64,000 nt of DNA from Asterias amurensis (GCF_032118995.1 NC_092649.1:18107332-18171331); one strand, 5' to 3'; positions 1-9,766 are shown, counted from the first letter of the stretch. Translations and numbers: made by a program. Notes: a model not told the origin generated them from the letters alone.

Positions 1-100
1 GACACCATTCCTACAACTTTGATCCAATTGAGCCAAGATGTTCACAGGTTGTTACTTCATGTTGGGACACACTATGAACAAAAATACTGGTCTGTAACAA
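1..100 (+). mobile_element. R1 MITE, 3' fragment at window edge
   Basis: The text matches the last quarter of the 390-bp R1 element (CAATTGAGCC, TTCACAGG, then ATACTGGTCT) but is diverged and cut by the window edge. Confidence 0.55.
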
Positions 101-1308
101 AAATCAAAAGTATATGCATTGCCTTTACACCGACAAGAATGTATTAACAACTTTGATTAACACTGTTTCTTTTGTCTTTCCTTTTGTAGGTAGCCCATAA
201 TGCAGACATTGAAGAGGTCGAGTCCCTGAGATTGGTGACTATAAAATTAGGTAGTTTAAATAATATACAAGTTAATTTGTTTATATTTGTGTTTCTCATA
301 CAAAGAAACGATAGATAATTGATGATGATGAATAAATAAAAAGTTCAGTAGAATAGAAAGAAATCACGGATCTAAATTGGTCGCTTAATTTCGTCTGAGA
401 CTTTTCGTATTTTGCAAGAACCCCCCCCCCCAAAAAAAAAAAAAAAGTCCCTGACACAATTTTTGGGGTAAAATAAATCAAATTAAGAGAATCTAATTTA
501 TGTATTTCTTTGTTTTAGTACACATCGTTAACACAAACACACCGTCTGAACTTGCACGAGAAATAATATCCCAAAGTCATGCAATAACTTTTAACTCTTA
601 AAGGTAGATTACATCATTTCCAGACATGAAAGCAAATTAGTATAAAGTTCCTATACAAAATAACTTCCTGGAGTGAAAGCTTATCATTCACAGTGTTCAG
701 TGATATTATGTTGGTGTTGATGAATTTTTACGAAAACATGCAATTCTGTATCATTTCGAAGCAATGGTCACCGACCATCGTTTGAACGTGTGAGTTTTAA
801 CACGGCAAGCTTAACATCATCACGATTTGCTCTTCTTCGCGACATCTTTCTCTCTTTTTTTCTGACAATAATGTAAACAAGTCACTGAAATGATACTACA
901 TATCAAATCCTATTCCAAATTTTCTCGAAATTACAGCAATTACCAAGGATGTAATTTCCATGTTAAGAGTATTTTCGAACGTATATAAGCACAATACAAT
1001 AATAATCATCTTTTAAATATACACACACGTATCTACCGAACCAAAGATGAAAAAGGTTGGTGAAGAAATATACCTACTTGTAACAAAAAGAGTAAACTCC
1101 AGAAATTGTAAGTATGTAAACACAATTCAGCTCCTTTTAGAAAATGTCATCAAATTTAGAAAGTGAAATCAACTGATTTAGTTTGCTGATGATTCGCCTT
1201 GCCTAGCAGTTCACATTAAATGCAACATGATTAATAGCATATAAAAAAGAATGTACTCGCAACAGTTGATAAACCTTGTAAAATTGTTCATGTCAAATGG
1301 GATTTTGT
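101..1308. other. intergenic, no gene seen
   Basis: AT-rich sequence without a recognisable exon or repeat family. A C-run followed directly by an A-run lies at about 421-446; the small frame over it is an artefact of that homopolymer. Confidence 0.6.
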
Positions 1309-1598
1309 TTAAAGGCATGGACGCTATTGTTAATTACTCAAAATTATTGTGAGCACAACAACTTTCTTGGTATTAAACGAGCAATGAAGAGCTATTGATT
1401 TTATAGAGAAACGGCTCCCTCTGAAATAGTTTGAGAAAGAGCTATAATTTCCCACTAAATAATATTCATTATTCTTTTGCCACTTCGATGATCAATTGAG
1501 TCAACATTTCACAGATTTGTTGTTTATAAATATGTTGATGAACAAAGTGAGACCACAGGTCTTTGACAATATTACTGAAGGTGTCCAGTGCATTATGC
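1309..1598 (+). mobile_element. R1 MITE, old internally deleted copy
   Basis: Starts at TTAAAGGCATGGACGCTATT and ends at GGTGTCCAGTGCATT, about 100 bp shorter than full copies, with the typical GAGAAACGGCTCCCTCTGA core box. It lies just downstream of the TIMP-like gene. Confidence 0.75.
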
Positions 1599-1667
1599 AT
1601 GTTCAATACTCCCAGGCTTGCGTAGTCTATTGACAAGGCAAATCGTATGTCTCAACAGTTGTTGCAG

Positions 1668-1787
1668 TATAGACCTTTTCGTAAATATTTATTTCGCAAA
1701 CGCTAACTGTTGACTGGGATGCATGCTAGTAGCACGCACCAGTAGCACCTCAATACACGTACTGAAGTATTTGCGATAAGGTCTATA
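1668..1787. mobile_element. R4 MITE, diverged copy in the 3' flank of the TIMP-like gene
   Basis: Terminal inverted repeats read TATAGACCTTTTCG on the left and GATAAGGTCTATA on the right, matching the better copies at 6093 and 18981. On the minus strand it supplies AATAAA at 1693-1688, the first canonical poly(A) signal after the gene's stop codon at 1846. Confidence 0.75.
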
Positions 1788-1845
1788 CGGTCTTCATACT
1801 ATAGCGCCCTCCATTGTTTGAACTTCCACAGGCTGTACTTCATTT

Positions 1846-1982
1846 TTATGAGTAGCAGGGCACCTTGAATTTGCCATTGAGCAGATCAGCAAACACGGTT
1901 CCAGTGAATTCATGTGCCTTCATGATGTAACTATTGCAGCTATCGGAGAAGATACGGTAGTTGTGTTTCTGACTCTGGGGAC
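1846..1982 (-). CDS. TIMP-like gene, last coding exon
   Basis: Follows the acceptor TTTGTCCACCCTCACGTGCAG and completes a Gly codon begun in the previous exon. It encodes 44 residues from PQSQKHNYR to KVPCYS and TAA, with the fifth and sixth domain cysteines. Confidence 0.85.
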
Positions 1983-3374
1983 CTGCACGTGAGGGTGGAC
2001 AAAAACGCAAAATTTTCTTAAAAAGGAAAGATTGCAAATTCTATATTTTTTCTATGGTTGACATGAATGTTTAAATTTTCGGTTCTACCTATAAGAATAC
2101 AAGCCCATAATGTCCATTATTTTGGTCTGTCATCCAATTGTGGCCACCAAACAAACAACATGTAGCCTACACTTTTCACATTATACTGTAGAGAAGATAA
2201 CGAAAGAAAATTTGAAACAGCGAAAGTTCATTATCTGTTTATAACTTTTTGGCTATTGAAAATTAACAATTCGGGGAGGGATAATATTTCATTATTAAAC
2301 AGGCAAATTTATCTTAAATATAAATAAAAATGTCTTCAATCATTGAGAAATAATTTTGCGTTTTGTAACTTTTCGATTGTGCCAAGTTATGCTAGTTTAG
2401 ATCAGACATGAATATTCAATCCAAAGTTATCGTGAATTGATCCAAATCGCTAAACAAATTTCCCTCATACTCACCCACTGCGAAATAAAAGTAATCGCCT
2501 TCTTTCATGGTCCGAACGGGACAGATGTGTTTGTCGTACATCGTGCGGAGAGTGACCACCGAACCAACGAACACATCATTGCCTTCACCGCGGAAAATCT
2601 CGGTCATCTCTACGTCATAGTCCACGTAACCTCTTCGCTCTCCGCCGAAGACACGAACCACTTTCCCGGAAAATACTGGAGGGTGGGTAAAGGAGAGTAT
2701 TGTAAACTTAGGGACGTGGATGTTTCATACTTATTATTACGCCAAACTAATATATTTTGTCGTCATTACAAACTAACTATTTAAAAAAAAAAAACAGCAG
2801 CAACAACAAAGTAACCCCCCCCCCCCCAAAAAAAAAAAAAAAGAATAAAAAAACAACACAACCACACAATAAACAAGAACAACAACAGCGTTTTTACAGT
2901 TGGTTAAGTATCGTGTTTTTGTTTTGTTTTTAATCGAGAAATGCATTTGGTCAGCGTAGGCCTAACTTCATCACGAAACTACTACTAGGTTGATGCAGTG
3001 GACAACGCAGATGACTAGCCTAATAAGTTTAAAGTTAGAGCCGTTTTGAATTATCATCGCCCCGCTTCCAAATTGAAAATTCAAGAAGGGGGACATACTA
3101 TTTTTGCCTGATGGCATAAGTTTGATTTCATTTACTCAATCAGAGTAAATGTAATTGTAAAAAAAAAAAGATATATGAAAGTTTGTTAATTGCCAAAAAG
3201 GGGAAAATTTAATAGCATCTTACTGTACACGAAGCGGTCATCGCAAAGCGTGAGTTCCTCATCTTCCCATTCGCAGTCATAAGTACACCTTTTAGATGAA
3301 GCAATGGGTACCAACAGCACACACAAGCCGAAGATAACCAGTCCAATGCTTGCCATGGTATACGATGCCATCAT
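1846..3374 (-). CDS. small secreted TIMP-like NTR-domain protein, 3 coding exons
   Basis: I assembled this gene from splice sites. Coding exons are 3224-3374, 2475-2675 and 1846-1982 (151+201+137 nt, 162 codons plus stop, both junctions phase 1). Introns are GT-AG: donors A|GTAAGA and G|GTGAGT, acceptors with good pyrimidine tracts. Residues 1-27 form a signal peptide (hydrophobic 9-25), so the product is probably secreted. The mature part has six cysteines (30, 34, 44, 102, 133, 160). Counted from the first these are 1, 5, 15, 73, 104, 131, close to the 1, 3, 13, 70, 99, 124 known for TIMP N-domains. The segment FSGKVV after the third Cys and GDYFYFAVG after the fourth also fit the netrin/TIMP (NTR) fold. 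There is no TIMP C-domain. TIMPs need Cys1 as the mature N-terminus in a C-x-C motif; here it is C-x3-C, probably preceded by Lys-Arg, so metalloprotease inhibition is doubtful. Exact function unknown. Confidence 0.85.
1983..2474 (-). other. intron 3 of the TIMP-like gene
   Basis: Phase 1 intron, 492 bp, starting GTGAGTATG at 2474 and ending CAG at 1983. AT-rich; no repeat family recognised inside it. Confidence 0.8.
2475..2675 (-). CDS. TIMP-like gene, middle coding exon
   Basis: Preceded by the acceptor TTTACCCACCCTCCAG and followed by GTGAGT. It encodes residues 51-117, the beta-rich body of the NTR domain including C102. The longer plus-strand frame over this stretch (2437-2784) is its antisense shadow. 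Confidence 0.88.
2676..3223 (-). other. intron 2 of the TIMP-like gene
   Basis: 548 bp, GTAAGA to CAG. On the plus strand it carries a C-run followed by an A-run at about 2814-2842, of the same form as the one at 421-446. Confidence 0.75.
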
Positions 3375-3402
3375 GAAACAGTCGTTGATCTTTCAAACGT
3401 TA
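3224..3402 (-). CDS. TIMP-like gene, first coding exon with 28 nt of 5' UTR
   Basis: The exon begins at 3402 after the acceptor TTGTTTTCTCCACACCAG; coding starts at ATG 3374. Two Met codons are adjacent, and a third at codon 7 could also serve because the signal peptide core lies after it. It encodes the signal peptide and the first three cysteines, ending before GTAAGA at 3223. Confidence 0.82.
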
Positions 3403-3703
3403 CTGGTGTGGAGAAAACAAAGTGACTTAGCAATAACATTTAAAAGCAATGTAGAAGTTAAGAGACGTTTCGAGAAATGATATGGGTCGAAACGTTCAGC
3501 CACTAATTTGTTTTTCTCTTTCTTTTTTTATACCAAGGTTTGTGAGCACTTTGCACCAGTTAATTTTTTTAAACTCATAGATCCTCATCTCTGTTGGTGA
3601 TCCTCATTATCTTCTTATGTCATCTTTTACGTTTCTTTTGACTGTCATAACTGATTAAGTACCCTTTTAAACTTAATGACCACCAACCACTACCAACTAT
3701 TAC

Positions 3704-3929
3704 ACTGTAAAAAATATCTGTACAAAAAATATCCGTAAAACGGTGCTTTACCTGGCAGCTAGGGTGCCATGTAAAGTGCCGTAAATTGCACGGTGGAAGT
3801 TTTATAATATTGTGCCTTGAAGGGGTAGTTTGCAAAACTTCCACCGTGAAATTTACGGCACTTACCTGATGGCAGCTATGGTGCCAGGTTAAGTGCCGTA
3901 AATTTCACGGATTTTTTTGTTTACCATGT
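3704..3929. mobile_element. hairpin MITE in intron 1 of the TIMP-like gene
   Basis: Inverted arms at about 3749-3803 and 3835-3890: CCTGGCAGCTAGGGTGCCA returns as its near reverse complement, and AAGTGCCGTAAATT/CACGG boxes recur around it. The ends (ACTGTAAAAAA and TTTTTTTGTTTACC) are only weakly inverted. Family not identified. Confidence 0.65.
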
Positions 3930-4110
3930 AAGCCCGGTTCAAACACTCTGCAAATGTGAACGCGATACGAATTTGACGGCACACAGTGATGTTTTTGCCG
4001 CAAATGTTTTGCAGGAGTTGCCCACATTCCAACCCGTGCGAATTTTTCGTTGCTTATTAATTGTGAGGTCAAAATTCGCATCGCATTTGCAGGAAGTATG
4101 AACCGGGCTT
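3930..4110. mobile_element. MITE with AAGCCCGGTTC terminal inverted repeats
   Basis: Begins AAGCCCGGTTCAAAC and ends GTATGAACCGGGCTT, an 11-bp inverted repeat, 181 bp in all, in the same intron directly next to the previous hairpin. A diverged relative of its body (GCGAATGTTTCGCATGAGTT) is seen at about 33450-33610. Confidence 0.75.
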
Positions 4111-4204
4111 TACTTCTTAAAAAGGTAGGCCTACCTTATGACTCTAAGAAAGACAGATAAACATGAATGAATCAAAAACATAAAAACGCAAGTTGTAAAA
4201 TTAC

Positions 4205-4272
4205 CTTTGAGTAGAAGATTGTAAACCTGTCAGCTCCTTTCCTTTCGCTGCTCGGTACTTGGTGTTAAGTCA
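4205..4272 (-). other. probable non-coding first exon of the TIMP-like gene
   Basis: A good donor CTCAAAG|GTAAT at 4205/4204 lies about 65 nt below the expected start site of the minus-strand TATA box. Its partner would be the acceptor at 3403, giving an 802-bp intron 1. The 5' end is estimated from the TATA distance only. Confidence 0.55.
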
Positions 4273-4290
4273 CTCTCTGCACTTCGAATC

Positions 4291-4302
4291 GCTTTATATA
4301 TA
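4291..4302 (-). promoter_or_regulatory. TATA box, likely promoter of the TIMP-like gene
   Basis: On the minus strand the sequence reads TATATATAAAGC, a strong TATA element 30 bp before the proposed start site near 4272. It sits alone in non-repetitive sequence upstream of a matching donor and a secreted-protein gene. Confidence 0.5.
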
Positions 4303-4930
4303 CTAAATATCCGACGAGGAAACAACCTAGCAGATGGTGGTCTCGCTTCCAATCACGAACACTCATCAATCTTTATCTTTTCGTGTAACTGCAACTTCTG
4401 AGCTTTTGGTGATTTTTTAAACTCTATTTGAAAACTGCATACACCTCATCACCCTACTTTCACCAAAACTGATACAGTTGTTTTTCAGACTATATGAAGC
4501 AGACCCTATCAAATAAAATCGGTGACTCAATAACTGAGCAAAATATGGATACAGATAAATTGTCCCCCTCTGATTTCCCGCTGATTTTTCTGTGAAAGAT
4601 ATTTTTTAATTTTGTTTGACAGCAATAAATTAAATCGACTGAAACCTTGAATGTTATTTGAAGCGAATCTTTGCACGCACCGACCAGCAGAGGGTTATGA
4701 GTAAGAGTATGTTGCATGAACGAACCACTGAGTGATTGGTAGTCATGTTATGTTTTAATTAAATGCAAGGCGATAATTATAAGAGCAATCATGCAGAACG
4801 TGTTGTCTATAGAGTTTCAGTGCAAACATTAAAAGTTTTCTTAACTATACACTCTGGAGGTGCAGTGTGTAGGGGTTGGCTCAAGGAAAACCCAAAACAT
4901 AAAACTGTCTCTGGACGATGACAAGAGCAT
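4303..4930. other. upstream flank, no gene seen
   Basis: Unique AT-rich sequence upstream of the TATA box; nothing recognised apart from short stop-bounded frames. Confidence 0.5.
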
Positions 4931-4934
4931 GCGA

Positions 4935-5560
4935 GTCTTAACGTTGAAACCAATGAGACCTCGTAGTGAAGTTAGTAAAGAAAAATCCCCTTGATCCACT
5001 AGAGCTAGAGTAGCATAGTCCCGGCCGATTTTCTACCTTCCGCCTAGGTAGAAAATCGGCATGGACTATGCAGGACAGCAGGGGTGCCGTGCGAAGCGCG
5101 ACATCCCGCTGGTATAATATTAAAGCAAGACAAAATCTCAAAAGAACCTGGCAAGTAAGATTCACACATGGTGTTACCGCAAACCAAGTACATAATGGGT
5201 GCGTTCGATTACATTCCCTGGGTCTTCCCCGCGGTGCTCACTCAGGTGAGCCCCTGAGCCCAGGACAAGAGGTAAACGAACGATCACTCACCGCTCTCGT
5301 AGTGACGTCATGCACCTAGGGCCATCCCCAAAGTGACCCACACCACAAGCAGGGCACTGGGGGCTGACCTGGGTGAGCCCCTGGAATGACGTCAAAGCTA
5401 TTTGAACGCACCGGGGCAGACCGGGGTCGACCCAGGGAAGCTAAACAAACGCACCAATTGATTCCTCACCATGCAATGCCTCAAATCCCATGTATATAAT
5501 TTGTTAATCATTTTAAAGATTGTAGTATCTTAAATTTGTCATCTTATTTTCCGAGTTTCA
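4935..5560 (+). repeat. R8 repeat (Penelope-like-tail type), split by a MITE
   Basis: It shares blocks with copies at 48545 and 55395: ACGTTGAAACC/GAGACC, AGTCCCGGCCG, TAAAGCAAGACAA, CACATGGTGTTACCGCAAAC and CCTCACCATGCAATGCC. A near-perfect hairpin at 5012-5069 has GCATAGTCC and CGATTTTCTACC arms. The last block is displaced by the MITE at 5198-5455. Confidence 0.65.
5198..5455. mobile_element. 258-bp MITE inserted in an R8 repeat
   Basis: Terminal inverted repeats of about 27 bp: GGTGCGTTCG...CCCTGGGTC on the left and GACCCAGGG...AAACGCACC on the right. The interior is GC-rich with several GTGAGCCCCTG boxes. The ends look hAT-like, but no clear target duplication could be read. Confidence 0.8.
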
Positions 5561-5894
5561 AAGGCCCTGGCATGAAATTAATAAACAAGGCACTTGAACA
5601 GTCTCACACAAACACAATGCCTAATTCAATCTATATAGGGCTTGGGTATAACTAAGTTATCGCCGACTGTGCACACATGATTTACTGACGTCTTTAGCAG
5701 GTAAATAAATCATTTAATCATTTTGGGACTAAAGCAGCTAGTTGGCAACTGGCTAAATAAAAAATATTTTTAATTTACTTAAAATTCGATTTCCAGATAA
5801 AGGGGCAAACTTTTTTGTACAGAACCAATTTTTGTATGCAAACCAACGGAAGAACGTCTTTTATAGAAACTTTCATAAAATCCCACCACAACTT

Positions 5895-6520
5895 CTACGG
5901 GCTACATTTCGGTTTGGGCTACATATTATTTTTAAAGAATTGATGCTACATAGGGTGTGGACTGCATCCATGTAAATATGTGGGTTTACTCAGATTTGAG
6001 CTATACCTATGTACAGAATTTGGGCTACATTTAGAAAGATTTGGGCTCCGTCCATTTACAATATTGAGGGGGCATTGATGTTCGGGCTATACCATAGACC
6101 TTATCGCAAATACCAATGCGCAAGCGCAGACTGTTGAATGAGGTGCATTGTGGGATAGACATGAATCAAATTTTGCTACCAGCTAGACCACAATGCATCT
6201 AAATCCAAGCTTTACGCGCGCGCCCCAGTATTTGCGAAAAGGTCTATGATGTGGGGTTACATTATACTATTAAATATGGCTGCTTATAATATGTACTTAA
6301 TTGGGTTACATTTAGGTTTGGGCTACATTCATGTTGAGGAATTTGGGATACATTAAGTTGTGGATACGTGTATGAAATTCGGTCTGTGCTTAGGTTTGGG
6401 ATTCAGCCACGTACGAGTTTCAGGTAACATTTATGTACAAAAGTTGGCTACATTTACGTTTGGGCTACATCCGTGTACGGAATTGGGGATAAATATTTGG
6501 GCTGCATCTAACAACATAAT
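5895..6520 (+). repeat. degenerate tandem array of GGGCTACAT units
   Basis: TTTGGGCTACATTTA-like units of roughly 18-24 bp recur more than fifteen times (for instance 5898, 5920, 6020, 6310, 6458), sometimes paired into a longer unit of about 41 bp with CATGTACAGAA spacers. The array is interrupted by the R4 MITE at 6093-6248. Confidence 0.8.
6093..6248. mobile_element. R4 MITE inside the GGGCTACAT array
   Basis: 156 bp from CATAGACCTTATCGCAAATA to TATTTGCGAAAAGGTCTATG. The interior (GAATGAGGTGCATTGTGG, TTTACGCGCGCGCCCCAG) is about 90% like the copy at 18981. Confidence 0.88.
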
Positions 6521-6548
6521 CGAGGCGTTGTTGTTTAAACGTGACTGA

Positions 6549-7480
6549 GATGGAGAGATGAACTAAGTACATATTGGGGCATTGCTTGGCAACGGACAGT
6601 GCAGGATAAAGTGAGATGGAGAATTGGTGAAGAGGCTTGGTGTGAGTGGGAGTGAAACAGGCTAGACGACGACGACGAGTGACTGCTTTGGACAAACTGT
6701 GCTAATCAGATCTCTTTTCACATTGCTTGACTCCACAATAATCAAAAAGCGTAAGAATTTTATACAGCATCCAACTCGAGCTTGTGCACATAAGAACGAG
6801 ATTACCATCAGTGACATTCTCGATTCGATGAAAACAGTACATTAATTTTATTAGGACTATAAAAGCGCCTTTCGTTGCACGAAAATGTCACGTCAAAAAA
6901 ACCTTGGAATGGGTCTGCATTCATTAATGCTTGACCGAGACGCCGAGGGGGGGGGGGGGGGGGGGCGGGGTGGAGGAGACACGGTTTCAAACTAATTACC
7001 ACGCTATGAGGACTTGAATGAGTCAGCATCCTTGTACCGCGTGACATTCTATCAATATTATGGAAGTATTTTCACAACTTAACAATATTATTTATTCATG
7101 TCAGGAATGGAGATTGAAAACTCTTTCATCAGGACAACTTCACAATAACACATCTGATAAAAGCACAATAATGACAGCATAGGCAAAGAGCACGAATGGA
7201 TTTTGCAACCCACCCTCTCCAGGACAGCAGCAATGCTTTTAGGAGAGTACAACAATTCAAGATTCAAGGTTCAATATGTTTTGCATGCTGCCTGTAGTTT
7301 CATATTTGCTTGTGAACGACTACATGGGTCTTTTAAAACCGGTAATTTAGTCGCGAGTATGATAAGTTTCAATGTGAGAGCTTACTCACTGATTGATTAT
7401 TTTAACAAATTTCTGCTCCGCACAAATGAACATGATACAAGATGAACCTTTATGAGGAATTGACATTTGGGTAATAACCT
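6549..7480. other. intergenic, no gene seen
   Basis: Nothing recognised except a long G-run at about 6948-6966, which creates the proline-rich antisense frame at 6808-7047. Confidence 0.55.
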
Positions 7481-7483
7481 AAA

Positions 7484-7750
7484 TCTGGTAAGCACTACTG
7501 TATTGTGTTTAGCTATTTTATGTGCTTAAGCAGCTCTTTTTATGAAATTGGGCCACGAGACCAATTCCATAAATAATGTTAGCAGAAAATGTTGATGGCC
7601 AAAGTGCTTTGCTCGGCAAAAATCGAGTGGGGAACCAGCCAAATCAATACAGATTAATGCAATTTTGGCTGGTAACTTGAGTATGGTAAGCACAATCGTT
7701 TTGTGCTTAGCTACTATGAGTGCTTAAGCAGTTCTATGAAATTGAACCCT
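7484..7750. repeat. duplicated TGTGCTTAAGCAG repeat
   Basis: GGTAAGCAC, TTGTGTTTAGCTA, GTGCTTAAGCAG and ATGAAATTG occur in the same order at 7487-7550 and 7684-7748. Part of the same repeat (GTTTTGTGCTTAGC, GAAATTGGGCC) is at about 26900-26992. Confidence 0.6.
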
Positions 7751-8019
7751 GGATCGCAGCGAGGACGCGTGAAAATCCCTGTTGACTCTATCCTAAAACG
7801 CAAACGAAGAAGTCGACTGAACAAATACAGATCCGTCAAATCTAAACGCACGATATGGAAAAGGTGGAAAATGAAATGGGAAATCGTCTGACCAGATGAA
7901 TTTCGTTGATGAAAATTCAAGGTATTGCGTGGACTCAGATTATTAGCGATTGGTTTTAATTATGTCAAACACATTATACCTGCTCTAGTTACTTCCTCGA
8001 CGAGATTTCAATTTCACAA

Positions 8020-8170
8020 CGGCTTATATGGGATTTGAGGCATTGCATGGTGAGGTATCAAAGTTATATTGGTTTGTGGTAATAAAGTGTAAAGCAAGAC
8101 AAGTAGACTATAAATCAAGACAACATTACATAAGAACATAATCTACATGGCAAGTATGCGTTACAGCAGA
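8020..8170. repeat. R8 repeat fragments in opposite orientations
   Basis: TATGGGATTTGAGGCATTGC to TTTGTGGTAA is an inverted tail block, followed directly by a forward AAAGCAAGACAA to CTACATGGCAAG block. Confidence 0.65.
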
Positions 8171-8524
8171 CCAACTATATAAGTGTAGGGTCTGTTCATA
8201 ATTATCAAGAACGCCCACCGTCGAAATTGTTTTAGAATATTGAATGTAGGTTCGATGAATCATGCGTTAACACTCTCGCCTGATTGAGAGCTGCTCATTG
8301 GTACTGTTTTTGTAACCTACATGTGTGTAAATGTTGCATTATTTTCACTTCTCTTGCCGCCAAATTGAAGTTACGTAGACACTATTTGATGGAGAAATTG
8401 TAGTCGTGCCCTGGTTTTTAGTAGAGCATAAATTGTGTGAGTAAATTTTCATTTATTGGAACCTGGACAAACTCAATTAAACCAGGTTCATATCAAAGAA
8501 GGGGAATGGTGAAATGAAGTTATC

Positions 8525-8902
8525 TTAAAGGTAGTGGACACTATTGGTTATTACTCAAAATATTTACTAGCATAAAACCTTACCTGGTAACGAGTAATAG
8601 GGAGAAGTTGATAGTATAAAACATTGTGAGAAACGGCTCACTCTGAGGTGGAGTAGTTTTTGAGAAAGAAGTAGTTTTCCACGAATTTGATTTCGAGACC
8701 TCAGGTTTAGAGTTTGAGATCTCAAAATCAAGCATCTGAACGCACACAACTTCGTTTGACAAGGGTGTTTTTTTCTTTCATTATTATCTCGCAACTTCGA
8801 CGACCGACTGAGCTCAAATTTTTACAGGTTCGTTATTTTATGCATATGTTCATATACAGCAGATAAGAAGGTTGGTCTTTGACAATTACCAATAGATTCC
8901 AA
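8525..8902 (+). mobile_element. R1 MITE, nearly complete
   Basis: TTAAAGGTAGTGGACACTAT start, central palindrome TTTCGAGACCTCA/TGAGATCTCAAAATC, end at ACAATTACCAATAGATTCC with a decayed right terminus. Confidence 0.9.
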
Positions 8903-8989
8903 TGTCATTAACACAAATTTAAAAAAAATAGTTGGAAATTTGCATCGGAAAAAGGAGTATTAACAGTCACCCATAATAATACATAGTTG

Positions 8990-9165
8990 TGTCTTATAGC
9001 ACTGAATGTACTTGCCCGAGCTCTGTGAAGCAAAAAAATGCAGGCATATTACTCGGGTGTGATTCGAATCCACAAATAACCAAATAAGCCAAATAACCCT
9101 AGAGATTGCCCGGTAGATTAGAGGCAGTTAGAATCCTATATTTTAGCAGCAGGTAATGCAACGAT
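8990..9165 (-). mobile_element. tRNA-derived SINE copy
   Basis: On the minus strand the B-box-like GTGGATTCGAATCAC is followed by CACAGAGCTCGGGCAAGTAC, the same body as the copies at 19519 and 63779. CCGGGCAATCTC upstream is also shared. Decayed and not a tRNA gene. Confidence 0.6.
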
Positions 9166-9244
9166 TTAATTGAGGCCAACTTGCATCAGGGAATGTCCAT
9201 ATAGTTGCTTTACGTACACTTGTGATACTCATCACTCACCACCC

Positions 9245-9330
9245 CAACTCATTTAGAGATTGTTATTACATGGTGTTACCGCAAACTCTTCTATATCTTA
9301 TCTCCACCATGCAAAGTTTCAAATCCTACT
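9245..9330 (+). repeat. R8 repeat tail fragment
   Basis: TTACATGGTGTTACCGCAAA followed by CCACCATGCAAAGTTTCAAA, the right-hand part of R8 only. Confidence 0.6.
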
Positions 9331-9443
9331 CATCAATCACGAGTGTTGATGTTTTTATTGTTCAAACTCTGGTGTATCTTTTGTGTACTTACTTTAACAT
9401 TGAATTACTAATGTGAGTAACATACAACCTCTCGAGTTTAGAA

Positions 9444-9573
9444 TATACTAAAAACAAAATAGCCGCGTTAGTCTGATAGATACAACAGCGGTAGCGTTTA
9501 AAGACTATAACTAATTTCATTAAAAGAAACCTGCTTGATGAGTTTTCGAATCAACAACTCCTTCACCAGATGC
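9444..9573 (-). mobile_element. Penelope-like element 3' segment with hammerhead-like motif
   Basis: On the minus strand the order is GCATCTGGTGAAGGAG, CGAAAACTCAT, TTAGTTATAGTCTTTAAACG, GACTAACGCGGCT. The same order of boxes (CTGATGAAG, CGAAAGCTCAT, TTAGTCTCTAAGG, GACTAACACGGCT) is known to me from Penelope-like retroelements of reptiles. CTGGTGA and GAAA sit where a hammerhead ribozyme core has CTGANGA and GAAA. No reverse transcriptase frame adjoins. Confidence 0.6.
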
Positions 9574-9766
9574 AAACTAAGAAGCAGTCATTCATGTTAA
9601 CCGTTCACTACAGCTCGAACAATCAGTACACTTCATAACCCTTATCAAATCGGCCTCCATATTGTTCATTTTCTGGGACTGTATAAACCTGTAACCACTA
9701 TGTTCGCTATTACATTTCTAAAATCATGCACATTGCAATGATGTGTCTTTGACAGTATGCAGGCCT

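Noticed and set aside
421..446. Adjacent homopolymer runs of C and A, also at 2814-2842
   Set aside because: Striking but explained by slippage; no link to a gene or element end was found.
2437..2784. 115-residue plus-strand frame
   Set aside because: Antisense shadow of the spliced middle exon of the TIMP-like gene, which has splice sites and conserved cysteines.
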